A stretch of DNA of 64,000 nt from Microcoleus sp. AS-A8 (GCA_039962225.1 JAMPKV010000002.1:1-64000); one strand, 5' to 3'; positions 54,901 to 63,458 are shown, numbered from the stretch's first letter. A program made the numbers and translations. Notes: generated by a model not told the origin, from the sequence alone.

Positions 54901-56030
54901 TCAAACTCTGGAGTACTCAAGGTAAGCTACTCCAAACCCTCAAGGGACATAGTGATGGGGTCAGAGGCGTAGCATTCAGTCCCGATGGTAAGACGATTGT
55001 TTCTGCTGGTGGGGACAGCACTATTAGACTATGGAGTTCTGAAGGAAAGGTACTTCCAACTCTCAAGGGACATAAGAAGAGAGTGTGGCGCGTAGCATTC
55101 AGTCCTGATGGTAAAACGATTGCCTCTGCTAGTGATGACACAACTATCAAACTCTGGAGTACTCAAGGTAAGCTACTCCAAACCCTCAAGGGACACAAGG
55201 ATAGAGTCAAAGGCTTAGCGTTGAGTCCTGACGGTAAGACGATTGCCTCTGCTAGTGATGACACAACTATCAAACTCTGGAGTCTTGAAGGTCAGCTACT
55301 GAGAACTCTGTCTAGGCATGGCGCTGCGGTATCGGGGGTAGCATTCAGTCCCGATGGTCAGACAATTGCCTCTGCTAGTAATGACAGAACTATCAAACTC
55401 TGGAGTACTCAAGGTAAACTACTGAGAACTTTCAAGGGTCATGCTGAATGGGTCAAAAACGTAGTGTTCAGTCCCGATGGTCAGACGATTGCCTCTGCTA
55501 GTAATGACAAAACTATCAAACTCTGGAGTCTTGAAGGTCAGCTACTGAAAACTTTCAAGGGTCATGTTGATACAGTGTGGGCGGTAGCATTTAGTCCAGA
55601 TGGTCAGACGATTGCCTCTGCTAGTCGGGACGGCACCATCAAGCTGTGGAACACTGAGGGGAAAGCCCTGCAAACCCTCACAGGGCATGAGGCTGCGGTC
55701 ATTAGCGTAGCGTTTGACCCCGACGGCAAGACGATTGCATCTGCTAGCAATGACAGCACTGTCAAACTCTGGAGCATTGAAGGGAAAGAGTGGAAAGAAC
55801 AGCAAACCCTCACAGGGCATACTAAAGGAGTCAATAGCGTAGTGTTCAACCCTGTCAGCAAGATGCCTGCCTCTGCTAGTGATGACAAAACTGTAATTCT
55901 GTGGAATTTAGAAGATTTAACTCTAGCTCCACTCATGCAGGATGCTTGTGCTTGGGTGGAGGATTATTTGAAGTACAACGCCCCAGAGAACGATAAGCAG
56001 CTTTGCAACGGTATCAGCACTCACAAATAG
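51957..56030 (+). CDS. Triple-TIR, membrane, 14-repeat WD40 protein
   Basis: This 1357-residue protein has three TIR domains: about 4-165 (FNAFISYGRADSKAFATKLY), 236-360 (TQVFISYAEEDRATMEKLRN) and 437-560 (LDVFVSYSRADADFARKLND). Each keeps a Glu in the Cys-x-x-Glu block (YCGKEIELA, FCQQELDLA, YCKDEVEYA) that is catalytic in NAD-cleaving TIRs. Each TIR is followed by a related 65-residue segment (HTQFLAKALEWERYQ; ILLTKALKWKRQHE; HTKWLQRAIEWQEK). Then come one membrane segment (ILRSLLGLVSVVAGVAVVAG), a helical part, and 14 WD40 repeats (about 745-1325), probably two propellers. TIR, WD40 and multi-domain order point to signalling or defence; function is not shown. Confidence 0.93.
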   Translation: MKNLFNAFISYGRADSKAFATKLYARLLEQGLKVWFDQNDIPLGVDFQNQIDDGIEKAHNFLFIIAPHSINSPYCGKEIELAIKLNKRIIPLLHVEQINQETWQQRFPKGTIQEWEAYKAKGLHSSFPNMHPAIGKINWVYFREGIDDFEASFTGLMNLLGRHHDYVEQHTQFLAKALEWERYQKQTSYLLVGEERQQAEAWLKIHFKDEQPPCIPTDLHCEYITESIKNANNLMTQVFISYAEEDRATMEKLRNSLRRESITVWTNKTDIQTGEAFEEAIKRGIEQADNVVYLLSTDSINSDFCQQELDLALSLHKRIIPVLVQETEANQVPIALRSLQYIDLTDNVLEDDYLLDESQLLKIFHQDAAYYNEHKILLTKALKWKRQHENPSILLRGYNLRSAETWLKVAQKRTQHPPTPLQEEFIAESLRQPPAESLDVFVSYSRADADFARKLNDSLQIQGKTTWFDQESIASGSDFQQEIYRGIKVCDNFLFILSPRSVNSPYCKDEVEYAASLNKRFVTLLHREVNPSDLHPELAKVQWIDFNQNERDFNANFNQLVRTLDTDREHVHNHTKWLQRAIEWQEKDKSADLLLRGNEFAIAQNWLQEAEKQKKQPVATRLQKEYITASWKAIEASRKREKWRIIILRSLLGLVSVVAGVAVVAGVEAGNQGRQAKIAQINSLGQYSLLFSKSNRQFEGLIEAIRAGEQLQQIQKQKITDKKTESIVLRALQEAIYGTTLREHNRLVGQGHLTDVNAAVFSPDGKTIASISDDNTIKLWNLQGKLLQTLDKHTDRVRGTAFSPDGKTIASASADKTIKLWNIQGQLLRTINAHSDWARDVAFSPDGKTIVSASSDKTIKLWSTQGKLLRTLKGHDKEVRGVVFSPDGKTIASASADKTIKLWSTQGKLLRTLKGHNDEVISLVFSPDGKTIASASDDNTIKLWSTQGKLLRTLKEHTEWVWGVAFSPDGKTIASASDDNTIKLWSTQGKLLQTLKGHSDGVRGVAFSPDGKTIVSAGGDSTIRLWSSEGKVLPTLKGHKKRVWRVAFSPDGKTIASASDDTTIKLWSTQGKLLQTLKGHKDRVKGLALSPDGKTIASASDDTTIKLWSLEGQLLRTLSRHGAAVSGVAFSPDGQTIASASNDRTIKLWSTQGKLLRTFKGHAEWVKNVVFSPDGQTIASASNDKTIKLWSLEGQLLKTFKGHVDTVWAVAFSPDGQTIASASRDGTIKLWNTEGKALQTLTGHEAAVISVAFDPDGKTIASASNDSTVKLWSIEGKEWKEQQTLTGHTKGVNSVVFNPVSKMPASASDDKTVILWNLEDLTLAPLMQDACAWVEDYLKYNAPENDKQLCNGISTHK

Positions 56031-56076
56031 CAGGAGTGACAGATACATCCTGGTGAGGATACGGAAGCCTTAGCCC

Positions 56077-56319
56077 CTACCGTTCACCATCATCAACCAA
56101 ATCACCTAAATACAATTCAATAAACTTCTCGGCGGCGGCAGGATTGATTTCGTTAAGCGCTTTGACAATATCTGCAACTGTCTCAGCCGTGGGGTCTATT
56201 TGCTCATGAAACCAGCGAAAAACTTTGTTTCGCTCCACGCCTAAAGCTACTGCCAACTTATTCTGGCTGATGCCATAAGAGTTCAATGTTTGCTTGAGGG
56301 CTTGCCCTGCTCTTCCCAT
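56077..56319 (-). CDS. Small HTH (XRE-like) regulator
   Basis: An 80-residue protein almost filled by one helix-turn-helix domain: LKQTLNSYGISQNKLAVALG, VERNKVFRWFHEQIDPTAET, VADIVKALNEINPAAAEKFI. The Q-N-K-L-A and N-K-V-F-R-W residues are where DNA is contacted in XRE proteins. The ATG is at 56319. Two perfect palindromes lie 59-115 bases upstream, in the divergent promoter region shared with the gene at 56467, so it probably binds there and controls itself. Its 3' end converges on the TIR-WD40 gene, with 46 bases between the stop codons. Confidence 0.85.
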   Translation of the reverse strand: MGRAGQALKQTLNSYGISQNKLAVALGVERNKVFRWFHEQIDPTAETVADIVKALNEINPAAAEKFIELYLGDLVDDGER

Positions 56320-56377
56320 GCCTCTGTTCGCGCTTTGCGTCCAAAGGACATCGTGTCAGAGGAGTATGACACAGTAA

Positions 56378-56434
56378 ATGTTACCAATATTGGTAACATC
56401 GGGTATGCTATTAGCAGTTACCAAATTTGGTAAC
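56378..56434. promoter_or_regulatory. Two perfect palindromic operators
   Basis: GTTACCAATATTGGTAAC (56380-56397; symmetry extends two more bases on each side) and GTTACCAAATTTGGTAAC (56417-56434) are perfect 18-bp palindromes differing only in the middle. Centres are 37 bp apart. They sit between the HTH gene (minus) and the small gene at 56467 (plus), where a repressor could control both. Confidence 0.85.
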
Positions 56435-56466
56435 ACTGTCTTTAGCTACAAATCAGGTGAACCCCC

Positions 56467-56721
56467 ATGACAGAAGAATTTGTCCCCGATGCCACCGAAA
56501 CGCCTGCCATTCCCGTCTCCCCGTCACCCTCGTCTGAACCCACCTCAAACCGAGAACCTGTCAAAATCCTGCTCATTGGCTCTCCCAAAGGAGTCAACAA
56601 CATCATTCAAACCTTGTATCGTCTCAGGTTTGCCGAGGTACGTGAGTGGAGTCCTTTGCAACCCACAACCAATCCCGGTGAAGTGGTGAGTATCCTCAAG
56701 CGCCAGCTTTCTATCAGATAA
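56467..56721 (+). CDS. Small cyanobacterial protein of unknown function
   Basis: The 84-residue product has a Pro/Ser-rich N terminus (AIPVSPSPSSEPTSNREP) and a conserved-looking core: VKILLIGSPKGVNNIIQTLY, RLRFAEVREWSPLQPTTNPG and EVVSILKRQLSIR. The core is of a type found near many cyanobacterial genes, but I do not know a function. AGGTGA is 7 bases upstream of the ATG. Its promoter region contains the two palindromes listed above, so the HTH regulator may control it. Confidence 0.75.
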   Translation: MTEEFVPDATETPAIPVSPSPSSEPTSNREPVKILLIGSPKGVNNIIQTLYRLRFAEVREWSPLQPTTNPGEVVSILKRQLSIR

Positions 56722-56975
56722 ACAACAGACCTCTTCTGGATTACCCCCTCAGCCCCTTTTGACCCTCCTAGCCCTCCTTATCAAGGGAGGAATATAAGGA
56801 GCAGCTTTTATTCTTGGGGGAAGCAAGAAAACTCAGGCTCCCTCCCTTTACCAAGGGGAGGGCTGGGGAGGGGTTCTTTCCCCAACCATTAAGTAGCTCT
56901 GAGTTGCCCGCTCTAGCTGCCCGCGTCACAATAAAGAAAAGTAAATATTCCTATTGGTGACAAAATTTCGGGAAA
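56722..56975. repeat. Intergenic region with palindromic CCTCC/GGAGG repeats
   Basis: Between 56740 and 56880 are CCCTCCTTATCAAGGGAGG and CCCTCCCTTTACCAAGGGGA followed by GGGCTGGGGAGGGGTTC, remnants of a common cyanobacterial repeat of the CCCTCCC..AAGGGGAGGG type. No gene is seen. Similar sequence lies near 23080. Confidence 0.6.
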
Positions 56976-58220
56976 ATGGCGCTGGAACAGCTCACTCAAA
57001 CCCCCCCTCTACCCCATACAAACTTCGATTATGACCTAGCGATCGCAGGTGGCGGAATCGTTGGTGCAACACTAGCCTGTGCTTTAAAAAACTCCGGGCT
57101 GAGTGTGCTGTTAATTGAAGCCCAACCTCCGTCTGTAGCTGTAGCAAGGCGACAAGCTTACGCCCTTTCTCTACTATCGGGACGCATATTGCAGGGAATT
57201 GGAGTTTGGGATAAGATACTGCCCCAAATTACAACCTATCAGCAAATTCGCCTCTCCGATGCCGATCATCCTGGTATCGTACAGTTCCATCCCAGTGATT
57301 TAGGGATGGATGATTTGGGTTATGTAGGAGAACATCGTCCCCTGCTGCAATCCTTATATGAGTTTTTGGCAGACTGTCCCAATGTTAGCTGGCTGTGTCC
57401 GGCTGAAGTGGTGAACGTTGAGTATCAACCGTCTGGCGTAGAAATCAAGGTTAGGGTAGATGGAGAGATTCGTCAGTTGCGATCGCGTTTAATTGTAGCC
57501 GCAGATGGGGCGCGATCGCACATTCGCACAGCCGCCGGGATTGGCACTCACGGCTGGAAGTACTGGCAATCTTGCGTGACAGTAAGAATTAAACCTGAAA
57601 AATCACACAATAACACAGCTTTTGAACGCTTCTGGCCTAGTGGCCCAATGGGAGTGTTACCACTACCTGATAATCGCTGCCAAGTCGTGTGGACGGCACC
57701 CCACGCGGAAGCACAAGCTTTAAAAGAGTTGGATGAAAAAGAGTTTCTAGCCTTACTGGAACACCGCACGGGAGGGCTGTTGGGGCATTTGGAATTAGAT
57801 AGCGATCGCCTCCTGTTTCCGGTACAGTTGATGCAGAGCGATCGCTACACCCAATCCCGACTTGCACTCATTGGTGATGCGGCTCATTGTTGTCATCCCG
57901 TCGGCGGACAAGGAATGAACCTCGGTATCCGAGATGCTGCGGCTTTAGCCCAAGTGCTACACGACGCTCATCAGCGGGGTGAAGATATTGGAGACATTCG
58001 GATATTAAAGCGCTACGAACGTTGGCGGAAAACAGAAAACCTGGTAATTTTAGGATTTACTGATTTTTTGGATCGCTTATTTTCCAATCGCTGGTTGCCC
58101 GTGGTAGCGGTTCGGCGGCTGGGTTTATGGGGGCTGCGAACGGTTCAACCGTTGAAGGTTCTAGCTTTGCGGTTGATGACCGGTCTATTGGGACGCCATC
58201 CCCAGGTGGCTCAACACTAA
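56976..58220 (+). CDS. UbiH/COQ6-type FAD-dependent monooxygenase
   Basis: The 414-residue protein is a flavin hydroxylase of the ubiquinone/plastoquinone biosynthesis type. DLAIAGGGIVGATLACALKN near residue 25 is the FAD-binding GxGxxG, VAADGARSHIRTAAGI is the second DG motif, and LIGDAAHCCHPVGGQGMNLG the GD motif that binds FAD. Aromatic-ring hydroxylation in quinone synthesis is the family role; the exact substrate is unknown. The last 164 bases overlap the opposite-strand SPFH gene. The ATG is at 56976. Confidence 0.9.
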   Translation: MALEQLTQTPPLPHTNFDYDLAIAGGGIVGATLACALKNSGLSVLLIEAQPPSVAVARRQAYALSLLSGRILQGIGVWDKILPQITTYQQIRLSDADHPGIVQFHPSDLGMDDLGYVGEHRPLLQSLYEFLADCPNVSWLCPAEVVNVEYQPSGVEIKVRVDGEIRQLRSRLIVAADGARSHIRTAAGIGTHGWKYWQSCVTVRIKPEKSHNNTAFERFWPSGPMGVLPLPDNRCQVVWTAPHAEAQALKELDEKEFLALLEHRTGGLLGHLELDSDRLLFPVQLMQSDRYTQSRLALIGDAAHCCHPVGGQGMNLGIRDAAALAQVLHDAHQRGEDIGDIRILKRYERWRKTENLVILGFTDFLDRLFSNRWLPVVAVRRLGLWGLRTVQPLKVLALRLMTGLLGRHPQVAQH

Positions 58221-59019
58221 CGATGCCATTGGGCTGGAACGGAATCGCGGGTGCGGCTTGATTACTCTGATGAAGCCCACTAGTAATTTGCTGGGTTAAG
58301 GACATTAAATCCGACGGCATCATAATCACCGTCGTGGTGTTATTTTCTGCCCCAATTTCGGTGAGCATTTGCAGACGCCGCAATTCTAAGACAGCGGGGT
58401 TTTGCACAATCAGCTTAGAGGCTTCGGCTAACTTAATTGAAGCTTCCTGCTCTGCGGCGGCTTTAATAAGACGAGCACGCTTTTCCCGAATAGCTTCGGC
58501 TTCCTTCGCCATCGCCCGTTGCATACTGGTAGGAATTTCCACATCTTTCATTTCCACCCGCTCAATTACAACGCCCCAAGGTTCAGTGATTTCATCAACG
58601 ATTTCTTGAACTTTGGTGTTAATTTTGTCGCGGTTTTGCAGAACATCATCTAGGATATTTTGACCGACGACATTTCGTAAGGTTGTTAAAGCGGCTTGAT
58701 AAACGGCTAATTGGTAATTCTCAACCTTCGTGATCGCCTTAGAAGGGTCAATAATGCGATAGTAGAGAACAGCATTGACTTTAATGGTGACACTGTCAGC
58801 CGTCACCGTTTCTTGGGGTTCAATACTGACTGTTTTGGTGCGGACATCGACTTGAGCTTTTTGGTCAAACACAGGAATAACCCAGTACATTCCCGGTCCC
58901 TTAACGCCACTTAAGCGACCCAATCGAAAGATAACACCTCGCTCGTATTCCCGGTCGATTTTGAGTCCGGCAGCGCCCAGAATGATTAAAGCAGCGACGG
59001 TACCTACAAGAGCTTCCAT
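58057..59019 (-). CDS. SPFH/Band 7 (stomatin-like) membrane protein
   Basis: The 320-residue protein has an N-terminal membrane anchor (LVGTVAALIILGAAGLKI), then the Band 7 domain with EYERGVIFRLGRLSGVKGPG, VQVDVRTKTVSIEPQETVTA-like core, VNAVLYYRIIDPSKAITKVE and IEPWGVVIERVEMKDVEIPT-type blocks (here ITEPWGVVIERVEMKDVEIP). A coiled region follows (EAEAIREKRARLIKAAAEQE). The Pro/Ala-rich C terminus from about residue 265 is encoded in the overlap with the hydroxylase gene. Such proteins assemble membrane microdomains, often with an NfeD partner, which is not next to it here. Confidence 0.9.
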   Translation of the reverse strand: MEALVGTVAALIILGAAGLKIDREYERGVIFRLGRLSGVKGPGMYWVIPVFDQKAQVDVRTKTVSIEPQETVTADSVTIKVNAVLYYRIIDPSKAITKVENYQLAVYQAALTTLRNVVGQNILDDVLQNRDKINTKVQEIVDEITEPWGVVIERVEMKDVEIPTSMQRAMAKEAEAIREKRARLIKAAAEQEASIKLAEASKLIVQNPAVLELRRLQMLTEIGAENNTTTVIMMPSDLMSLTQQITSGLHQSNQAAPAIPFQPNGIVSVEPPGDGVPIDRSSTAKLEPSTVEPFAAPINPAAEPLPRATSDWKISDPKNQ

Positions 59020-59103
59020 ATCTTGCTCAACCCAATCTTGGATAACTCTATTCTAGGCATCTAAGAAGATGGGTTGCGATCGCCAAGCGCACTGAAGCGT
59101 CTA

Positions 59104-59130
59104 TCCCCGACTTCTTAAAGAAGCCGGGGA
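59104..59130. repeat. Palindromic repeat downstream of mtnA
   Basis: TCCCCGACTTCTT (59104-59116) pairs with AAGAAGCCGGGGA (59118-59130) with one mismatch. It is a typical cyanobacterial intergenic repeat and lies 16 bases past the mtnA stop codon, where it may terminate transcription. Confidence 0.65.
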
Positions 59131-59145
59131 GCTAAATCTATTCAA

Positions 59146-60207
59146 TTAAGCGGGCTGCATGACTTGTAAGTTTTGCAACTCACTCGGCGTAACCACACCC
59201 TTTTCGGTAATAATTCCCGTGATTAACTTAGCCGGAGTAACATCAAAAGCCGGGTTATAAAACTCGACTCCAGGGGGGCAAACTAACGTCTCGCCAATTT
59301 GATAAATCTCCGAAGGATGGCGCTCTTCAATCGGAATTTCCATTCCATTGGATAATTCAAAATCTACGGTAGAGAGGGGAGCTGCTACATAGAAGGGGAT
59401 ATTATGAGCTTTGGCAACGATCGCTAAACTGTAAGTCCCGATTTTGTTAGCCGTATCCCCATTCGCCGCAATCCGATCTGCACCCACAACAACAGCATCA
59501 ATCATTCCCCGGTTCATGCAATGAGCTGCCATGTTATCGGTAATCACGGTAACGGGTATCCCTTCATGGACACATTCCCAGGAGGTGAGCTTTGCCCCTT
59601 GCTGACGAGGACGGGTTTCTGAAGCATAGACTCTTGCTAAGCGTCCTTCCCGCCATGCCGATCGTACCACACCCAATGCTGTACCATATCCAGCCGTAGC
59701 TAGCGCTCCAGTATTACAGTAGGTGAGAAGACATAACTGCTGCGGGTTCTTGGGCAACACTTCCAAACCGCGATCGCCAATCATCTGACAAGTTTGTAAG
59801 TCTTCCAACTGAATCGCTTGAGCCGTTTTCAGCAACGAAGCTTTTAGGTGTTCCACTGAGCCAATTGTCTCATAGGCCGTTTTGAGCATTCGTGCGATCG
59901 CCCAAAACAAATTCACAGCAGTGGGGCGAGTTAAGCGCAACACCTGAGCCACGTCTTCTAGCTGACTTAAGAAAGCTTCGCGCTCTTGTGTCTGAATTTC
60001 CCGTGCGCCCAAATACATGCCGTAGGCGGCTGCCACACCAATGGCAGGAGCTCCCCGGACAATCATGGTTTTAATGGCTTCTGCCATATCCTCATAGCGA
60101 CTGATTTCCACAATCGCGTACTTGGCTGGCAATCGGGTTTGGTCAATCAGTAAAACATGGTCTTCGTGCCAGATTACTGGGTACACGGGGCTTTTAGACA
60201 TCATCAC
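59146..60207 (-). CDS. mtnA: S-methyl-5-thioribose-1-phosphate isomerase
   Basis: MtnA isomerises methylthioribose-1-phosphate to the ribulose form in the methionine salvage pathway. It has 353 residues, the usual length. [20 protein letters not shown] contains the catalytic Cys, and [20 protein letters not shown] the catalytic Asp and the phosphate-binding region; [18 protein letters not shown] is the N-terminal signature. Two ATG codons and an AAA stretch mark the start at 60207 (MMMSKSP); the precise Met is uncertain by one or two residues. No other mtn genes are adjacent. Confidence 0.94.
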   Translation of the reverse strand: MMMSKSPVYPVIWHEDHVLLIDQTRLPAKYAIVEISRYEDMAEAIKTMIVRGAPAIGVAAAYGMYLGAREIQTQEREAFLSQLEDVAQVLRLTRPTAVNLFWAIARMLKTAYETIGSVEHLKASLLKTAQAIQLEDLQTCQMIGDRGLEVLPKNPQQLCLLTYCNTGALATAGYGTALGVVRSAWREGRLARVYASETRPRQQGAKLTSWECVHEGIPVTVITDNMAAHCMNRGMIDAVVVGADRIAANGDTANKIGTYSLAIVAKAHNIPFYVAAPLSTVDFELSNGMEIPIEERHPSEIYQIGETLVCPPGVEFYNPAFDVTPAKLITGIITEKGVVTPSELQNLQVMQPA

Positions 60208-60450
60208 AAAGTATAAGGTTTTATATGGATGGAACCCACTCTATGAATACTGTATTCTTTATCTTTTAGGTTTGCAGGATTCGTTAACCCCTTTTATTGT
60301 TGATTTCCTCTCATTCTCTTCTCGGCGAAGTCTGTGCCTGGAGTGGTTTGTTGCCTCAAATCTAAAAGGGAAGGGGGCTAATCTCAAAGCCTCTCTTCTA
60401 GGAGAGATTTTAAAACTGTACCGTACACAACTGAGGACCTCTATAGCTAA

Positions 60451-60476
60451 TAGAGGCGCGATGTATCGCGCCTCTA
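60451..60476. repeat. Palindromic repeat between dxs and mtnA
   Basis: TAGAGGCGCGA (60451-60461) pairs perfectly with TCGCGCCTCTA (60466-60476) around TGTA. The 305-base gap between dxs and mtnA shows no gene. Confidence 0.65.
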
Positions 60477-60512
60477 CAAAACTTACCAACAGTTTCTAGA
60501 CTCAGTGATGAA

Positions 60513-62420
60513 CTACTGACTCATCGCTGCCATCTGGGGAATGAAGGTATTCCGCACACGTTCCGCAATTTGTGATGGTGTCAGCCCCAATTCTGCCTTC
60601 GATTCCTCCGGTTTGGCGTGCTCGACTAAGAGATCGGGAACACCCAGCCGCATGACGGGCACTACAACATTATGATCCAGCAACGTTTCGGCTAAACCCG
60701 AACCAAAGCCGCCCATGATACAACCTTCTTCTAAAGTCACCACTCGACCAATCCGCTGTGCTAAGGGCAGAATTAATTCGGTATCCAGAGGCTTGGCAAA
60801 ACGGGCATTAATTACCGTGGCTTCAATCCCATGTTCGCTCAAAATTTCGGCGGTTTGCATCGCGGTATGAACCATCGCCCCATAACCCACGATCAACACA
60901 TCATCCCCGTTCCGCAAGATTTCTCCCTTGCCAATGGGTAGCGCTTCCCATCCTTCCTCCATCAGGGGAACACCATAGCCATTGCCACGAGGGAAACGCA
61001 TGGCGATGGGGCCATCTGTGTAGTTGACACCCGTGACGAGCATTCGCTGGAGTTCAGCTTCGTCTTTGGGTGCCATCAACACCATGTTGGGCAAGCAGCG
61101 CAGGTAGGCGATGTCGTACATACCTTGATGGGTGGGACCATCCGCACCGACAATTCCTGCCCGATCCAAGCAGAAGAAGACGGGGAGGTTTTGGATACAC
61201 ACGTCGTGAACGATTTGGTCGTAGGCGCGTTGCAGGAAGGTGGAATAGATAGCGACAATGGGGCGTATGCCTTCACAAGCCAAACCTGCCGCCAGTGTAA
61301 CGGCGTGCTGTTCGGCAATACCTACATCAATGTATTGTTTGGGGAGTTTGGCATGGAGTTTGTCTAAACCCGTGCCTGTTGCCATTGCTGCCGTAATGCC
61401 GACAATCTTGGGATTGTTTTCGGCAAGCTTGACGAGGGTGTGGGCAAAAACTTTGGAGTAGCTAGGAGGCTTAGGTGAATTGGCAGGGATGGCTTTGCCG
61501 GTGGCGAGGTCGAAGGGACTTTGGGCATGGTAGCCGACTTGGTCTTTTTCTGCGATCGCATATCCTTTGCCTTTTACGGTTGCCACATGCACCAGTACGG
61601 GGCCATTGTGGCTGTGTGCGGCCTTGAAGGTAGAAATCAAATCTTCCAGATTGTGACCATCCACGGGTCCCATATAGGTAAAGCCGAGTTCCTCAATTAC
61701 CGCCCCCACCTTCGGTACCGCCAGACGCTTCATTCCTTCCTTGACGCGTGCCAACTCTGGGGACAATGATTCGCCGACAAAGGGCAGATGCTTAAACTGC
61801 TCTTCCAAATTGTCCGTCAGGAACTGTATTTGTGGGCTTAAGCGCACCTTATTCAGGTAGCGGGAAATCGCCCCGACGTTGGGGGAAATCGACATTTCAT
61901 TGTCGTTGAGAACCACCAAAACATTGGTGTTGGGCATATGTCCAGCATGGTTAATCGCTTCGAGTGCCATACCTCCTGTTAGGGCACCATCACCAATCAC
62001 AGCTACGACTTTGAAGTTCTCACCCTTGATGTCTCGCGCCATCGCCATTCCCAGCGCCGCAGAAATACTGGTAGAGGCATGGCCCGCACCGAAGTGATCG
62101 AATTTATTCTCGCAACGCTTCAAGTAACCGGCTACCCCATCCTTTTGCCGCAGGGTATGGAAGTTGTGGTACCGCCCTGTGAGCATTTTGTGGGGGTAGG
62201 CTTGGTGTCCAACATCCCAGAGTACCTTATCGTTCTCTAAGTCCAACGTTTGATACAGAGCAATGGTGAGTTCCACAACCCCTAACCCTGGGCCCAAGTG
62301 ACCGCCAGTTGCTGCTACTGTTTGCAGATGCTTCTCGCGAATTTGGCGAGCAATTTGCTCTAGTTGACGAATCGACAGGCCGTGCAACTGGTTGGGATGA
62401 GTAATTTCACTTATATGCAT
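60513..62420 (-). CDS. dxs: 1-deoxy-D-xylulose-5-phosphate synthase
   Basis: DXS joins pyruvate and glyceraldehyde-3-phosphate, the first step of the MEP isoprenoid pathway that feeds carotenoids, chlorophyll tails and quinones. The thiamine diphosphate site is in [20 protein letters not shown] and [14 protein letters not shown]; the transketolase half has [20 protein letters not shown] and IGFG-free but standard blocks [20 protein letters not shown] and [15 protein letters not shown]-like end. The [18 protein letters not shown] motif also fits. The 635 residues are a normal size and the ATG is at 62420. Confidence 0.96.
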   Translation of the reverse strand: MHISEITHPNQLHGLSIRQLEQIARQIREKHLQTVAATGGHLGPGLGVVELTIALYQTLDLENDKVLWDVGHQAYPHKMLTGRYHNFHTLRQKDGVAGYLKRCENKFDHFGAGHASTSISAALGMAMARDIKGENFKVVAVIGDGALTGGMALEAINHAGHMPNTNVLVVLNDNEMSISPNVGAISRYLNKVRLSPQIQFLTDNLEEQFKHLPFVGESLSPELARVKEGMKRLAVPKVGAVIEELGFTYMGPVDGHNLEDLISTFKAAHSHNGPVLVHVATVKGKGYAIAEKDQVGYHAQSPFDLATGKAIPANSPKPPSYSKVFAHTLVKLAENNPKIVGITAAMATGTGLDKLHAKLPKQYIDVGIAEQHAVTLAAGLACEGIRPIVAIYSTFLQRAYDQIVHDVCIQNLPVFFCLDRAGIVGADGPTHQGMYDIAYLRCLPNMVLMAPKDEAELQRMLVTGVNYTDGPIAMRFPRGNGYGVPLMEEGWEALPIGKGEILRNGDDVLIVGYGAMVHTAMQTAEILSEHGIEATVINARFAKPLDTELILPLAQRIGRVVTLEEGCIMGGFGSGLAETLLDHNVVVPVMRLGVPDLLVEHAKPEESKAELGLTPSQIAERVRNTFIPQMAAMSQ

Positions 62421-62633
62421 ACTGAGGTACTTTTTGAGTTGCTATTGGAGTTTTTTATCCGTTTTCCACTCTAAAGTATCTAATAGTTTGGCTAACAAGC
62501 GTCAAGCTTATTTTCTCGTTGATTTAGGTTTCCTTGCCTCCTTGGCCTTGTCTTTGAGATTCTGGTTACAATGCAAAGAAGTCTCCCTGTCCCCAGAGAG
62601 GCTCTGTTCAAGAGTATCAATTAAACCTTCTAA

Positions 62634-62868
62634 CTACATTTTACCTTTTTGCATCACTTCCTGAAGGTGTTGGCGCACTTCTTGAGCTTGCTGCATGTCC
62701 TGCTGCTGTAACTTCTTGAATAGAGCAACCCAGGGTTGAGAACCTATGGATTCTGCATCTTCCATATACTTAATCGTATGCCTTAAGTGCTTCCGACTTG
62801 CTTTGCAACACGGTGAGCAAATCGTACTCAAGGTTACTGATGGCTTGTGAATTTCCGTTCGTTGCCAT
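62634..62868 (-). pseudogene. Small cyanobacterial gene with a one-base frameshift
   Basis: GGAGGAATTTTA leads into ATG (62868) and ATNGNSQAISNLEYDLLTVL, then QSKSEALKAYD and a TAA. In the next frame KYMEDAESIGSQPWVALFKK, LQQQDMQQAQEVRQHLQEVM and QKGKM continue to TAG at 62634. Joining the two gives an unbroken protein of about 77 residues. An extra T near 62771-62774 (GATTAAG for GATAAG) explains the break. The combined protein is helical. Sequencing error is possible, because the frames fit so well. Confidence 0.75.
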
Positions 62869-63103
62869 TAAAATTCCTCCAATCTAGTTATATAAACCAC
62901 CTAAGATTGAGTAGTTCTCCCCTGTCTTTCATCTATCTAAAAGAAGAGGAAAACTCAAACGATGGAGGATTTTATCAGCGTCAAAAAATAAATTATTTAA
63001 CCAAAAATGATCAACTTTATCATTACCGAATGGCGCGGCTACATAGTGGGCATAGCCAACGCCTTGCTTTAGTACAACCGCTTAAACTCTTTCAAGTTTA
63101 GCT

Positions 63104-63313
63104 TTACTCTTTGGGATAGTTGACATCCCTCCAACAGAGCGGTAAATCCTCCCCAGAGGGGAATTTTAATTGTGCTTTATCAAACGTTTCAGGATTCTGC
63201 TCTTCTTGTCCAGCTTGAGTTTGTCCAGAAATACTATTTTTATTGGGGTCAATCAAAGCTTGCATGTCAAGAATTTCGACAAGAGTTCCGTCAGTTTTAT
63301 CTTTGAGAAACAT
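63104..63313 (-). CDS. Small conserved-type protein, 69 residues
   Basis: AAGGAGG stands 6-7 bases before the ATG at 63313, so the product starts MFLKDKTDGTLVEILDMQAL and continues IDPNKNSISGQTQAGQEEQN, FDKAQLKFPSGEDLPLCWRD. A longer frame from 63349 exists but lies upstream of the ribosome site. It is acidic, soluble and of unknown function. It resembles a family of short cyanobacterial proteins that I cannot name. Confidence 0.65.
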   Translation of the reverse strand: MFLKDKTDGTLVEILDMQALIDPNKNSISGQTQAGQEEQNPETFDKAQLKFPSGEDLPLCWRDVNYPKE

Positions 63314-63458
63314 AGGATTTTCCTCCTTGGGTGAGTTGAGATGCCACAAAAGTTAATGGGCTGTTTTTTTAGATTATCGAGATTAGATCATCGAGATTTT
63401 AGGAAGTAGCCTGAAATTCCCAAAACCATTACCTTTCCTGACCTGAGAATAAAGAGGA

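Noticed and set aside
54200-55920. CRISPR-like regular DNA repeats of about 123 bases
   Set aside because: The repeats are too long, have no unique spacers and lie in one frame as WD40 units.
54917-55936. Minus-strand frames opposite the WD40 repeats
   Set aside because: Antisense by-products of the repeated codons.
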